From positions 2,290,001 to 2,354,000 of the forward strand of contig NZ_JAGE01000001.1 in the NCBI RefSeq assembly GCF_000526495.1: 64,000 bases of DNA. The letters are read 5' to 3'. Position numbers and translations under genes: made by a program. Within the stretch, counting starts at the first letter, position 1. Every line of letters starts with the position of its first letter. A model generated the notes under the pieces. That model had not been told where the DNA came from and made no database searches. It worked only from the letters and a program-made list of their open reading frames with translations. This DNA is from Ruminiclostridium josui JCM 17888. Its GTDB lineage: Bacteria > Bacillota > Clostridia > Acetivibrionales > DSM-1351. This document shows, piece by piece, positions 40,868-51,797 of this stretch.

Positions 40868-42100
40868 ATGTTAAGAAAAGTATTTTTATTTCCGGGACAA
40901 GGGTCACAATACGTAGGTATGGGAGAAAAGCTATGCAAACGTTCTGAAATTGCATCAAAAACATTTGATGAAGCAAGTGAAATACTGAATTTCGATTTGA
41001 AAAAATTATGTTTCAATGGGGAGCTTACCGAACTTACAAAAACTGAAAATCTTCAGCCCGCAATATTGACTATGAGTGTTGCTTCATTCAGAGCCTTTAC
41101 TGAGCAATTTGGAGCAAGGGCAGATTATATGGCAGGACACAGCTTGGGAGAAATATCAGCCTTGACGTGTGCTGGAGCAATAGCTTTTGAAGATGCAGTA
41201 AAAATAGCCCGTCTAAGAGGAAAGTTCATGCAGGAGGCCGTTGCCGAAAATGTTGGTGCAATGGCTGCAATTCGTAATATAGACAAAGAGTCAATTGAGT
41301 TAACGTGCAAACAGGTTGCAGGAGATAAAGATTCAGTCTCTGTTTCCAACTATAATTCCAGAAATCAAATTGTAGTATCCGGCTATAAGGAAGATGTGCT
41401 GAAGGTAACTGAAATCCTGACTAATATGGGCGCCGAAGCCAAAATGCTTCAAGTAAGTGCACCATTTCATTGTCCACTAATGCAGCCGGCTGCAGATAAG
41501 TTTAAGACTGAACTGGAGAAATACACATTTAAAGATGTGAGATATAAAGTCATTTCTAATGTTACTGCTCGACCTTATGAAGGAAAGGAATCAATTATAG
41601 AAAATCTTGTAAAGCAGATTGTAAGCCCTGTTCAATGGATTGAGTCCATGTTATACCTACGTAGAAAAACAGTTGAATTAGGGATTGAATTAGGGGCAGG
41701 AAGTGTACTTAAAAATCTGATGCTATACAATACACCTTCTATTCGTGTATTTACATATGACAATGATAATGATATTAAGACTTTGGGAGAGATAGATTTA
41801 ACTAGTAAATACCCATTTTTCTCTAGAGCTATGGGTATAGCTGTGGCAACTCCTAATAAAAATTGGGATAATGAAGAATACCAAAAAGGCGTGGTTGAGC
41901 CATACAGAGTAATACAAAAACTCAATGAAAAAGCCGAAAATGAAAATTCAGAGATATCAATTGAAGATATGAAGAAAGCTGTTGATATGTTATTGATGAT
42001 TCTTAAGACCAAAGGTACATCTGAGGATGAAATCAAAGCAAGAATGGAGCAATTTTTCTGGGATACGGACACAATGGATATGTTCTGTAAGGCTGAGTAA
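40868..42100 (+). CDS. Discrete malonyl-type acyltransferase (trans-AT)
   Basis: This 410-residue protein should load malonyl units from CoA onto the ACPs of the AT-less PKSs next door. It has FPGQGSQYVGMG at the N-terminus, the catalytic Ser92 in GHSLGE, and the catalytic His201 in SAPFHCPLM. After the AT domain (to about 295) comes an extension including MGIAVATPNKNWDNEEYQKG (from 322) and a helical tail. The same extension appears in the degenerate AT at 51798. The ATG follows AAAGGATAGGAT. It is the first gene of the biosynthetic operon. Confidence 0.92.
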   Translation: MLRKVFLFPGQGSQYVGMGEKLCKRSEIASKTFDEASEILNFDLKKLCFNGELTELTKTENLQPAILTMSVASFRAFTEQFGARADYMAGHSLGEISALTCAGAIAFEDAVKIARLRGKFMQEAVAENVGAMAAIRNIDKESIELTCKQVAGDKDSVSVSNYNSRNQIVVSGYKEDVLKVTEILTNMGAEAKMLQVSAPFHCPLMQPAADKFKTELEKYTFKDVRYKVISNVTARPYEGKESIIENLVKQIVSPVQWIESMLYLRRKTVELGIELGAGSVLKNLMLYNTPSIRVFTYDNDNDIKTLGEIDLTSKYPFFSRAMGIAVATPNKNWDNEEYQKGVVEPYRVIQKLNEKAENENSEISIEDMKKAVDMLLMILKTKGTSEDEIKARMEQFFWDTDTMDMFCKAE

Positions 42101-42193
42101 ACGTTATAGTAAAATCTCAAAGATTTAAATTTAGATATAAAAAAATCAGCGTAATGTGAGTATGGTTATCGCTAGGGAGAGGAAAAAATATCT

Positions 42194-45100
42194 ATGAATT
42201 TAAATGTGGATATGGAAGATTTTATATCAGCTATTAATAGTCAAAATAAATTGGTCCAACAAAAACCCATTTCAACAAATGATATAGCAATAATAGGAAT
42301 TAGTGCAAAAATTGGTAGTGCTGAAGATGTTAATGAATTCTGGGATTGTATATGTAATGGATACGACTTAATAGATACCTTTCCGCCAGACAGGCAGAGA
42401 GATATTGATAGGTATCTTAAGACATGTTTTGGAAAAGAAAGTAGCAGTTTCATTGAGATGGCGTATTTGAAAAATGTGGATTTGTTTGATGCTGGACTGT
42501 TTAATATGACTCCTGTGGAGGCAGAATTAATGGATCCGGTACAAAGGATATTTCTTGAGTGTATGCTGGTAGCTGCCGAAGATGCGGGTTATGGCGGCAA
42601 TAGATTATTCGGATCAAAGACTGGAGTCTATGTTGGCTGCAACAGTAATACAAATGATAATTACTTTTCTATGATATCAGCGCTTTCGCCTTCAAAAATG
42701 GGCTTGGCATTAGCGGGGAATTTAAATTCAGTAGTAGCAAGCAGATTCAGCTATTTATTCAATTTAAGAGGCCCCGCAGAAGTGATAGATACTGCGTGCT
42801 CATCTTCATTAGTGGCAGTACATACCGCTTGTCAAGCTCTCAGAAGTGGTGAAGTTGATATGGCTTTTGCCGGAGGAATAAAAATCGGTTTGATTCCGAG
42901 GACTGTAAGCAATGAAAATGACATAGGAATCACATCTTCTACGGGAAGAACAAAGACCTTTGATGATGAGGCTGATGGAACCGGAGCCGGAGAAGGAGCA
43001 GGAGTAGTTCTTTTAAAGCCATTGTACAAGGCGATAGAAGATGGTGATAATATACATGCAGTAATAAAAGGGACTGCAACAAATCAGGACGGAGCCTCTG
43101 TAGGCATTACCGCTCCTAATTCACAGGCTCAGACAGATGTGTTGCTGGCAGCATGGGAGGATGCAAAAATAAATCCTCTAACCCTTCAATATATAGAAGC
43201 ACATGGAACAGCTACTAATCTGGGAGATCCAATAGAGATTGAATCAATTACCAGGGCCTTTCAAAGATATACAGATAGAACCCAATTTTGTGCTATTGGA
43301 TCAGTAAAAACAAATGTAGGGCATCTTGATTGTGCAGCAGGTATTGCAGGCCTCATTAATGGGGTTATGATGCTTAAAAATAGGAAAATACCGCCTAATA
43401 TTCATTTTAAGAGCGGAAATCGTAAGATAGACTTTATCAATTCACCTGTTTACATAAATGATAAACTTGATAACTGGGAAAGATGCCAGACACCTAGAAG
43501 ATGCGGCGTGAGTTCTTTTGGTATAAGCGGCACAAATTGTCACATGGTGCTGGAAGAAGCTCCTGCTGTAATAGAAAGTGAGAAAGAAAGTAATTACCAT
43601 ATTTTAACAATATCTGCAAAGAATAGAAATACAGTTGATAAAATATTAAATAAATATTGCCAATGGGTGAATAGAAATAAGGAAATCTCTTTAAGAGATT
43701 TATGCTATACGACAAACGTAGGAAGAGGACACTATAATTGCCGTATGGCCCTTGTAATCAACAATGTGGGCGACTTAAAACCAGAAAGAGCATTTACATA
43801 TTACGGGGAATTTCAAATTAGTACCAATGGTGAACCACATAATCACGAAGGAAGTATAACTATTCAGCAAAAGGCTGAGTATACTAAAAAGGCTAAAGAA
43901 ATTGTTAATAACTTAATTTCTGAAAAATCTCAGCAAAAGAAGAAAATATTATTACAGGATTTGGCCTTGCTTTATGTATCGGGTGCAGATGTTGAATGGG
44001 ATATATTATACAAAGAGCAATGCTGTAAAATATTAAGCATTCCCACCTATCCCTTTGATCATAAGCGATATTGGATAAGTGCTGAAAAGCGTGCTGCAGT
44101 GGTTAGTTCCACATCAAAAAAAGAGTATGAAAAAAGAATTCACCCTCTTTTGGATCAATGTCTCGTTGATTCAATGGATATTGTAGTTTTTTCAAAAAAT
44201 GTACATGTAGATAATTGCTGGGAACTTAAGGAACATGTCATTGGAAGAAACCATGTCTTGCCTGGTACCGCATTTGTGGAAATGATACATAAGGCGGGAA
44301 GCAAGTATTTTAAGACAAATAGTATTGAAATAGATGATTTGATGTTCTTAATGCCTTTTTCATGTAATGAAGGAGAGCAAAGAAAAATACAGGTTATAGG
44401 AAAGAATGCAAATGATTGTATCGAGATAGGAATTGTCAGTGCTGACGTAAATGAAATTGAAAAAACATGGATTAGCCATGTAACGGCGAAAGTGAGAAAA
44501 ATTTCTCCTAATGTTGTCCGCAAGTTTGACATAGCTGAAATTATCAAAAGATGTCCGGAGACTTTAGATGTATATTCAAAAGGACATTCGCAAAATGGAC
44601 ATGTTGCTGTTACAGACAGATGGAAAACTAACAGGATGGTTCATTTTAATGAGACCGAATTGATTGCAAAATTTGAACTGTCAAAAGAGTACCATGAAGA
44701 ATTAAATGACTATTATTTATATCCTCCCTTATTAGATGGCGCAGTTAATATTGGTAATATATTTACAAAAAGTGGGTTTTGCCTCCCTCTGTCATATGGT
44801 AACGCAAAGTTTTACAAGCCGCTGCCAGGGGAATTTTACAGCTATCTAAAAGTAAAAAATTTAAAAAACAGCGATGAAATTACAATATTTGATATTTGCA
44901 TAATATCAAATGAAGGTGAGATTATTGCTGAGATTTTTGATTATATTTTAAAAGAGGTAGATGAGAGGGAGATGAGCAGAGTTAAAGGAGAAATGCTTTA
45001 CTCAGTAAAGTGGATTGAAAGTCAAAGAATAGAAACTGCTGATAGTAGTTTGTTTGCCGATAAATCCATATTAATGATTAGAAGAGAAAACCAGCAGGAT

Positions 45101-46900
45101 AACAGGATTTATAAGCAAATAAAAACCTTGAATGCAAAAGCTATAATTGATGTAGCTATCTCGGATGAGTACAAGAAGCTCAGTACTGACAGTTATAAAA
45201 TAAGGTGCTGCGAAGAGGATTTTGGAGAAGTATTTGATTCTTTTTCGGATAGACACATTGACTATGTATTCCACATTGCATCATTGGAAGAAAATAATGA
45301 AGATACACTTGAGAATCTCCAACACAGTATTGATATGGGGATGAAAAGTACTTTTGTTTTCTTGCAGAGTATTGCTAAGCATCAGGTCAAAGTAAAAAAT
45401 ATTATGGCGTGTATAGATAATTCAATTACCATAAGTGGTAATGAAGAAGAAATAAAGCCTATGAATAGAGCATTATCAGGAATGCTTAAGTCAGCTTCCA
45501 GAGAATTTGATAATATCCAATTCAAAATTATTGATATTGATAAACAAACGGATAGCAGTGTGGTATTGGATGAAGTACTACACGGTGAAGATATGGTTTT
45601 GTCAGCATACAGGAGAAATTCCAGGTTTATTGAAGCCTTTTCTGAGCTTGTTCAAAGTGAACGAAGGGAAATTTCAATCAAAAATGATGGAGTATACATA
45701 ATTACCGGAGGCCTTGGCGGTGTTGGTCTTGTTATTGCAAAGCAGTTGGCTGAAATGAATAGAAACGTAAAGATAGCACTTCTAAACAGAAGCAAGGCTC
45801 CACAAGAAGTACTTTCAGAAAAAGATGGCAGGACTATTGGCTCTCTTGAGGAGATTTATGAAATTACAGGAGATAAAAATTTACTGGAAATCATATCCGT
45901 GGATATTGCCGACATTGAAAGTCTGAACCGTGAAATATCCTTACTAAGAGAAAAGTATGGAAAAATTAATGGTGTAATTCATTGTGCAGGTGTTGCCGGA
46001 AAAGGATTTTTGTTGAGAAAAACATGGGATGAGTTTGAAAATGTTTTAAGACCAAAGATATATGGTACATGGATGGTAGACAAGGTTACTGAAAGTGATG
46101 AGCTTGACTTCTTTATCATGTGCTCATCCATTTCATCTATTTTCACATCAAGCGGCCAGAGCGATTATTCAGCAGCCAATTCTTATATAGACAGCTTTGC
46201 AGAACTAAGAAGTAAAAGGAATAAGAACACTCTGGCAATAAATTGGACAGGCTGGAAAGAAACCGGTATGGCAGTAGATTACAAGGTTGATCAGGGGGAA
46301 AGCTTATTCAAATTTATTGATAATGCAAGGGGACAGGAAGCTTTTGAATTTGCTCTGGGCTCCACACAACAGAGAATTATTATTGGTGAGCCCAACTACG
46401 AAATGATTCAAAATAGCAGAAACTTTCTAGATGATTTAATTATTTTTTCAGATAGCATTGAGAACAAGCTAAGGCAATATCAAAATTTGAGTAATGAAGA
46501 AGATGATCAAGGGGAAATAAAAATAAGCGTTACAGGTAAAAGCAGCGGTGATATAACACCTACCGAATATCAGGTTGCAAAGGCGGTAGCTAAAACACTC
46601 AAATTTGAAGAAGTTAATATATATGATAAATTCTTTGAAATGGGTGGGGATTCTTTACTGGCAGCTTCCTTTAAAAAGGAGCTAGACAAATTATTTCCTA
46701 ATGTAGTTGATATTACAGATGTGTTTACGTATGTATCCGTTTACGAAATGTCCAAATATATTGACAGTAAAATAAATAAACCAGGACCAGAGGTAACGGA
46801 AAATAATAAAGTTCAGACGGATGATGAGTTAAGAGATTTATTAATGAAACTCAACTCCGGCTCCATTGATATTGAAGAAGCGGAGAAAAGGCTGCTATAA
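42194..46900 (+). CDS. Trans-AT polyketide synthase, KS-DH-KR-ACP
   Basis: This 1568-residue module has no AT domain. KS (about 27-460): Cys202 in DTACSSSL, His337 in EAHGTAT, His377 in TNVGHLD, all intact. A KS-to-DH linker with the post-KS motif IPTYPFDHKRYW follows. DH (about 655-940): His681 in HVIGRNHVLPG and Asp848 in PPLLDGAVN. KR (about 1165-1400): TGGLGGVGLVIA and Tyr1325 in SGQSDYSAANSY. ACP: Ser1487 in MGGDSLLA. The C-terminus KLNSGSIDIEEAEKRLL looks like a docking segment. One round would add a C2 unit and leave a double bond. The ATG follows GGGAGAGGAAAAAATATCT. Confidence 0.92.
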   Translation: MNLNVDMEDFISAINSQNKLVQQKPISTNDIAIIGISAKIGSAEDVNEFWDCICNGYDLIDTFPPDRQRDIDRYLKTCFGKESSSFIEMAYLKNVDLFDAGLFNMTPVEAELMDPVQRIFLECMLVAAEDAGYGGNRLFGSKTGVYVGCNSNTNDNYFSMISALSPSKMGLALAGNLNSVVASRFSYLFNLRGPAEVIDTACSSSLVAVHTACQALRSGEVDMAFAGGIKIGLIPRTVSNENDIGITSSTGRTKTFDDEADGTGAGEGAGVVLLKPLYKAIEDGDNIHAVIKGTATNQDGASVGITAPNSQAQTDVLLAAWEDAKINPLTLQYIEAHGTATNLGDPIEIESITRAFQRYTDRTQFCAIGSVKTNVGHLDCAAGIAGLINGVMMLKNRKIPPNIHFKSGNRKIDFINSPVYINDKLDNWERCQTPRRCGVSSFGISGTNCHMVLEEAPAVIESEKESNYHILTISAKNRNTVDKILNKYCQWVNRNKEISLRDLCYTTNVGRGHYNCRMALVINNVGDLKPERAFTYYGEFQISTNGEPHNHEGSITIQQKAEYTKKAKEIVNNLISEKSQQKKKILLQDLALLYVSGADVEWDILYKEQCCKILSIPTYPFDHKRYWISAEKRAAVVSSTSKKEYEKRIHPLLDQCLVDSMDIVVFSKNVHVDNCWELKEHVIGRNHVLPGTAFVEMIHKAGSKYFKTNSIEIDDLMFLMPFSCNEGEQRKIQVIGKNANDCIEIGIVSADVNEIEKTWISHVTAKVRKISPNVVRKFDIAEIIKRCPETLDVYSKGHSQNGHVAVTDRWKTNRMVHFNETELIAKFELSKEYHEELNDYYLYPPLLDGAVNIGNIFTKSGFCLPLSYGNAKFYKPLPGEFYSYLKVKNLKNSDEITIFDICIISNEGEIIAEIFDYILKEVDEREMSRVKGEMLYSVKWIESQRIETADSSLFADKSILMIRRENQQDNRIYKQIKTLNAKAIIDVAISDEYKKLSTDSYKIRCCEEDFGEVFDSFSDRHIDYVFHIASLEENNEDTLENLQHSIDMGMKSTFVFLQSIAKHQVKVKNIMACIDNSITISGNEEEIKPMNRALSGMLKSASREFDNIQFKIIDIDKQTDSSVVLDEVLHGEDMVLSAYRRNSRFIEAFSELVQSERREISIKNDGVYIITGGLGGVGLVIAKQLAEMNRNVKIALLNRSKAPQEVLSEKDGRTIGSLEEIYEITGDKNLLEIISVDIADIESLNREISLLREKYGKINGVIHCAGVAGKGFLLRKTWDEFENVLRPKIYGTWMVDKVTESDELDFFIMCSSISSIFTSSGQSDYSAANSYIDSFAELRSKRNKNTLAINWTGWKETGMAVDYKVDQGESLFKFIDNARGQEAFEFALGSTQQRIIIGEPNYEMIQNSRNFLDDLIIFSDSIENKLRQYQNLSNEEDDQGEIKISVTGKSSGDITPTEYQVAKAVAKTLKFEEVNIYDKFFEMGGDSLLAASFKKELDKLFPNVVDITDVFTYVSVYEMSKYIDSKINKPGPEVTENNKVQTDDELRDLLMKLNSGSIDIEEAEKRLL

Positions 46901-46918
46901 ATCGGGAGGAGAAAAAAT

Positions 46919-49900
46919 ATGAGTAATTTAAAAAAGTACATTTTAGAGCAGGTCGGAAGTAAAAAATTGTCCCAAGATGATGCTTTTAAAATGTTAAAAG
47001 AACTCCAGGAGAGCAATTATGCAAAGGATGAAATAGCTATAATTGGTATGGCTTGCAAGCTTCCAGAGGCAGAAAGTCCACAGGAATTCTGGAATAACCT
47101 TATAAGTGAGTATAGGTGTTTTATTCCAATGCCTTCTGAAAGGCACGATTTTTATGACCCATTTAGAAATCCTCATTACGCTGAATTTTTAGGAATGAAA
47201 GCCATACCAAGACGAACAGAAACAGAGGATACCAGTCTTGTTTCTGTAATTACTGATATTGATAAGTTTGATGCTGCTTTTTTTGGAATTCCTCCCAGAG
47301 AGGCAAAATATATTCACCCGGGACAAAGAATATTTCTGCAAACTGCATGGTCTGCCATTGAAGATGCCGGTTATGGAGTAGATACCATACAGGGCAGTAA
47401 CACAGGTGTGTTTGTGGGTGAAGACCATAATAATACACTTTTATACAAATATATAACAGAACCTGACCAGATGCATTTGACTGGGTCATGGGAAGGAATA
47501 ATGGCAAGCCGAATAAATTACATATTTAACTTAAGGGGACCTGCTATGGTTTTGGATACAGCATGTTCTTCAGGTTTGGTTGCTATTCATGAGGCAAGTA
47601 ATGCATTAAAGAACCATGATTGTGAAATGGCTATTGCCGGTGGTATTTCGTTGGGTGGCGGAACAACAGGAACCGGACCTGACGATGAAGATGCCACAGA
47701 AGATGCATTAACTGCAGTTGCATCTGATGACGTTGTAAGAGCTTTTGACAAAAAGTGCTCAGGAACTGTTTTCGGAGAAGGATGTATAGCAATTGTATTA
47801 AAGCTCTTAAAAAATGCTATAAAAGACGGGGATAATATATATGGTGTAATAAAAGGAAGCGCTCTGAATAATGATGGGGCTTCTAACGGTATTACAGCAC
47901 CAAATCCTGTTGCCCAAGAAGATGTAATAAAAGAGGCATGGAGTCAGGCGAACATTAATCCCGAGACAATTCAATATGTGGAGGCTCATGGAACAGGTAC
48001 TCTATTGGGAGATCCTATTGAGGTAAAAGGTCTTACTAATGCTTTTCAAAAATTTACCAATAAAAAGCAATTCTGCGGTCTGGGTTCATTAAAGACTAAT
48101 ATGGGGCATATGGTTGGAGCATCAGGATGTGCGGGTGTAATGAAAGTAGTATTAAGCCTACAAAACAATGTTATTCCTGCAAGCATGTATTTTGAGGAAC
48201 CAAATCCACACATTAATTTTGTTGAATCACCTATGTTTGTTGTAGACAAACCTATGCCATGGAAGAAAGGGGACTTGCCAAGAAGGGCTGGAGTCAGCTC
48301 CTTTGGGTTCAGTGGAACAAATGCACATGCAATCATTGAAGAAGCTCCTGCATTGGAAAAAAGAGATGATATAAAAGACGGAAAGCTTAATGTTATTACC
48401 CTTTCAGCAAAAAGCGATACAGCTATAAACAATCTTGTTAAACGGTATCAGAAATTTTTGAGTGACAAGACAGAACTTGATATTAAAGATGCCTGCTATA
48501 CAGCCAATACAGGTAGAGGGCATTATGAATACAGGATTATAATGCTGATTGATGATTTAAATTCATTAAAAGAAAAAATTGATATTTTAGCAGAACGGGG
48601 AATAGCTACTTATGCTGAAGAAAACATCTTTTTTGGTCAGCATAAAATTGTATCGGATAAAAGACAATCCTTGCAGGATAATGAAATCAAAGAAGGAAGT
48701 CTACGGGCATTAAATACTGAAGTTGAGCAAATGATGTCAGAGTTATTGAAGGCTGATAAAGATTCCTATAACAGTATGCTTCAAAAAATGTGTACATATT
48801 ATGTACAGGGTGCCAACATAGACTGGAAAAAGTTGCACTCAGGCAGAAAGAACCGCAGAGTAAGTCTGCCTACATATCCTTTCGACAAAACACATTATTG
48901 GGCTGACGTAAAGAAAACGAAAATTACAGGCAGTGTTCAAACAGAAAACAATGAAAAACTGCATTACCTTATCGACGAACTTGTTATCTCCTCAATGAAC
49001 GAGGATATATACCGTGTTAAGTTGTCTCCTGAAACTCACTGGGTATTGAAAGAACATGTTATCCTTGGAAACAGCACTGTTCCTGGAACAGCATACATAG
49101 AGATTGCCAGGGCTATCGGAGAAATTTATTTTAATACTGATGAACTGGAAATCAATAATTTTATTTTTCTGACTCCGCTGGTAGTACCAAATGGTACACA
49201 AGTGGAACCCCAGATTATAGTTTCCAAAAAGGATGAGCAAATTCAGATTACAGTAGCTAGCAAGGTTAAGGATGAGAAAAGCGGTGTTGAAAGATGGGTT
49301 ACACATGCAAAAGGTGAAATAACACAGCACAAAAAGAGCACAGCGGAAATCCTTGACTTTACAGGTGTTATAAGTTCCAAAGAAGCTCAGGAATCACCTA
49401 CTAATCTTCCTGCTCTTAATGCACAAGGGTTGATGGGACTTGGAGATAGATGGGACAATGTACTCAAAACATACAGACACAAGAATGTGGCAGTGAGTGA
49501 AATAAAATTGTCTGACAAATATGCAGAGGATTTAAAGGGATTCAAATACCATACAAGTGTGCTGGATATGGCGGTTAACAGACCGGTTCAGGAATTTACT
49601 ACCGGAATGTATTTGCCTTATTATTACAAGAAGTTCACTATGTATGCACCTCTGCCTGCACATGTATTTAGTAAGGCTACCCTTTTGGATAAGAACACCC
49701 ATAATGACGAAACAAAAACATATGATGTTGTTATATCTGATACAAACGGAAAAATTGTAGCCGAAATAGAAGGTTATGTTGTTAAAAAGGTAAATGCACT
49801 TAATGATTACGTAGCAAATTCATTCTATGGAATAGATTGGGTGGAAACTGACAGTGACATTAATTTGAGAGATACCGGAAAACAAGTTCTATTATTCAAA

Positions 49901-51760
49901 GGAAACAGTGATTTATCCCAAAAGGTTGAAGCTAAACTTAGAGAGAGTGCACAAAACCTTGTTACTGTTGAGTTTGGCAATGAGTTCAAGAAAGTAAATG
50001 CAAACCAATACATAGTTGGAGAGCAGGAAGAAGATTACGATATGCTTATGAAGGAGTTATCTTCTGATGGTATTACTGACATAATTCATATGGGAACTGT
50101 AGATTTTGACATTTCGGACAGTAAAATTGAGGACTACCAAATGGCTCAGAACAACAGTATCTATAGTCTGCTGTTTACTTCGAGAACTATGCTTAAAAAC
50201 AAAATAAGTGGAGAGATAAATTTTGTTTTAGTTACTGATAATGCTCAAGAGGTTAACGGTAGTGAAAAGACTATTAAACCGCTGAATGCTGCATTTATAT
50301 CACTGGCCAAAACAATTGTTATGGAATACCCGAATATCAAGATTAGAAGTATAGATATAGATGAAAGCACTGATATTGAATTGGTCTACAAAGAAATCCA
50401 CAATGCTGAATATCGCCTGAGAACTGCTTACAGAAATAACATAAGATATAGAGAATGCCTTGTAAAGAGGGACGTTAACAGCTCGGAAGAATCAGTAACT
50501 GGAATCAAAATCAAGAATCAGGGAGCATATTTAATTACTGGAGGCACAGGCGGTCTTGGCTTGGAAGTTGCCAGATATCTGGCTATGAAAAATAAAACAA
50601 ATATTTGTCTTGTATCAAGAAAGGAGCTTCCTTCTAGAGATACCTGGAGTAATATATTGCAAGAAGCTTCGGATAAAAAACTATGCAAGATAATAAGCAA
50701 AATCCAAGAGATAGAAGAACAAGGATCTGTTGTTTCAACATATAGCTCCGATACAAGTGATAAATCTAAAATGGAGGAAATCTCCAAAGACATAATAAAG
50801 AAATTTGGGAAAATAAACGGTATTTTCCATTGTGCAGGTATTGCAGGAGATGGCTTCTTGTTCAATAAAAAAGTGGAAGTATTCTCTAATGTATTAAATC
50901 CTAAAATAGCTGGAACAAAGGTTCTAGAGCATATAACCGAAGGTCAGGATCTGGATTTCCTAATCTTGTTCTCCTCTATGACTACGTTTTTCAGCGCCCC
51001 CGGCCAAGGTGACTACACGGTAGCAAATGCATATCTTGATGCATATGCCCAATACAGAAACAAAATGGGCAAGAGGACCTTTGCTATTAATTGGTCTGGT
51101 TGGAGTGAAACTGGTATGGCAGTTGATTACAACATAGCAAATGCAGTTACGTTGTTTAAATCAATTCCTACCAATAGAGCACTTTCTGCATTGGATACAA
51201 TAATCAACACTGGTATTTCAAATGTAATTCCAGGAGAAATTGATTACGATATTCTGGCATCGTTGGTAGATGCTATGCCAATGCTGTTATCCGAAGAATT
51301 TACCAAGGCATTATCTAGAAGAAAGAAAAACAGTGAGGTTAAGACTGGCAAGGCGACTTCTTATGAATCCCTGCAATCAAGAGAAATAGTTATACTTGGA
51401 AAGCCCACTGACGAGCTCACTGAGTCTGAAATCAAACTGGCACAAATATACTCAGCTGTATTGGAACTTAACGAGATTGATATTTATGACAGCTTCAATG
51501 CAATGGGCGGTGATTCTATTATTGCAACAGAAGTATTCAAAATATTAAATCACTATTATCCAGGGTTATTAGAGGTTTCAGATATGTTTGTTTATCCAAC
51601 AGTTGCTGAGATGGCGGAATACGTGGATAGCAAACTGCTTAGTAGCGGACCTTCAGTATTGGAGCAGAATGAAAATGTGGATGACATGCTGGAGAAATTT
51701 GAAGAGGGAGAAATCGAAGTAGAAGATATGATTCAATTCTTTGAATCAGAGGATGAGTAA
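46919..51760 (+). CDS. Trans-AT polyketide synthase, KS-DH-KR-ACP
   Basis: This 1613-residue module is built like the preceding one. It opens with a short helical docking segment (LKKYILEQVGSKKLSQDDA). KS: Cys216 in DTACSSGL, His357 in EAHGTGT, His397 in NMGHMVG. The linker ends in LPTYPFDKTHYW. DH: His713 in HVILGNSTVPG and Asp883 in SVLDMAVN. KR: TGGTGGLGLEVA (about 1200) and Tyr1366 in GQGDYTVANAY. ACP: Ser1533 in MGGDSIIA. The acidic C-terminus (LEKFEEGEIEVEDMIQFF) could dock onto the next protein. The ATG is 18 bases after the previous stop, behind CGGGAGGAG. Confidence 0.92.
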   Translation: MSNLKKYILEQVGSKKLSQDDAFKMLKELQESNYAKDEIAIIGMACKLPEAESPQEFWNNLISEYRCFIPMPSERHDFYDPFRNPHYAEFLGMKAIPRRTETEDTSLVSVITDIDKFDAAFFGIPPREAKYIHPGQRIFLQTAWSAIEDAGYGVDTIQGSNTGVFVGEDHNNTLLYKYITEPDQMHLTGSWEGIMASRINYIFNLRGPAMVLDTACSSGLVAIHEASNALKNHDCEMAIAGGISLGGGTTGTGPDDEDATEDALTAVASDDVVRAFDKKCSGTVFGEGCIAIVLKLLKNAIKDGDNIYGVIKGSALNNDGASNGITAPNPVAQEDVIKEAWSQANINPETIQYVEAHGTGTLLGDPIEVKGLTNAFQKFTNKKQFCGLGSLKTNMGHMVGASGCAGVMKVVLSLQNNVIPASMYFEEPNPHINFVESPMFVVDKPMPWKKGDLPRRAGVSSFGFSGTNAHAIIEEAPALEKRDDIKDGKLNVITLSAKSDTAINNLVKRYQKFLSDKTELDIKDACYTANTGRGHYEYRIIMLIDDLNSLKEKIDILAERGIATYAEENIFFGQHKIVSDKRQSLQDNEIKEGSLRALNTEVEQMMSELLKADKDSYNSMLQKMCTYYVQGANIDWKKLHSGRKNRRVSLPTYPFDKTHYWADVKKTKITGSVQTENNEKLHYLIDELVISSMNEDIYRVKLSPETHWVLKEHVILGNSTVPGTAYIEIARAIGEIYFNTDELEINNFIFLTPLVVPNGTQVEPQIIVSKKDEQIQITVASKVKDEKSGVERWVTHAKGEITQHKKSTAEILDFTGVISSKEAQESPTNLPALNAQGLMGLGDRWDNVLKTYRHKNVAVSEIKLSDKYAEDLKGFKYHTSVLDMAVNRPVQEFTTGMYLPYYYKKFTMYAPLPAHVFSKATLLDKNTHNDETKTYDVVISDTNGKIVAEIEGYVVKKVNALNDYVANSFYGIDWVETDSDINLRDTGKQVLLFKGNSDLSQKVEAKLRESAQNLVTVEFGNEFKKVNANQYIVGEQEEDYDMLMKELSSDGITDIIHMGTVDFDISDSKIEDYQMAQNNSIYSLLFTSRTMLKNKISGEINFVLVTDNAQEVNGSEKTIKPLNAAFISLAKTIVMEYPNIKIRSIDIDESTDIELVYKEIHNAEYRLRTAYRNNIRYRECLVKRDVNSSEESVTGIKIKNQGAYLITGGTGGLGLEVARYLAMKNKTNICLVSRKELPSRDTWSNILQEASDKKLCKIISKIQEIEEQGSVVSTYSSDTSDKSKMEEISKDIIKKFGKINGIFHCAGIAGDGFLFNKKVEVFSNVLNPKIAGTKVLEHITEGQDLDFLILFSSMTTFFSAPGQGDYTVANAYLDAYAQYRNKMGKRTFAINWSGWSETGMAVDYNIANAVTLFKSIPTNRALSALDTIINTGISNVIPGEIDYDILASLVDAMPMLLSEEFTKALSRRKKNSEVKTGKATSYESLQSREIVILGKPTDELTESEIKLAQIYSAVLELNEIDIYDSFNAMGGDSIIATEVFKILNHYYPGLLEVSDMFVYPTVAEMAEYVDSKLLSSGPSVLEQNENVDDMLEKFEEGEIEVEDMIQFFESEDE

Positions 51761-51797
51761 TAATCATACCCGATAATAAGAACAGGAAGGAAAACCT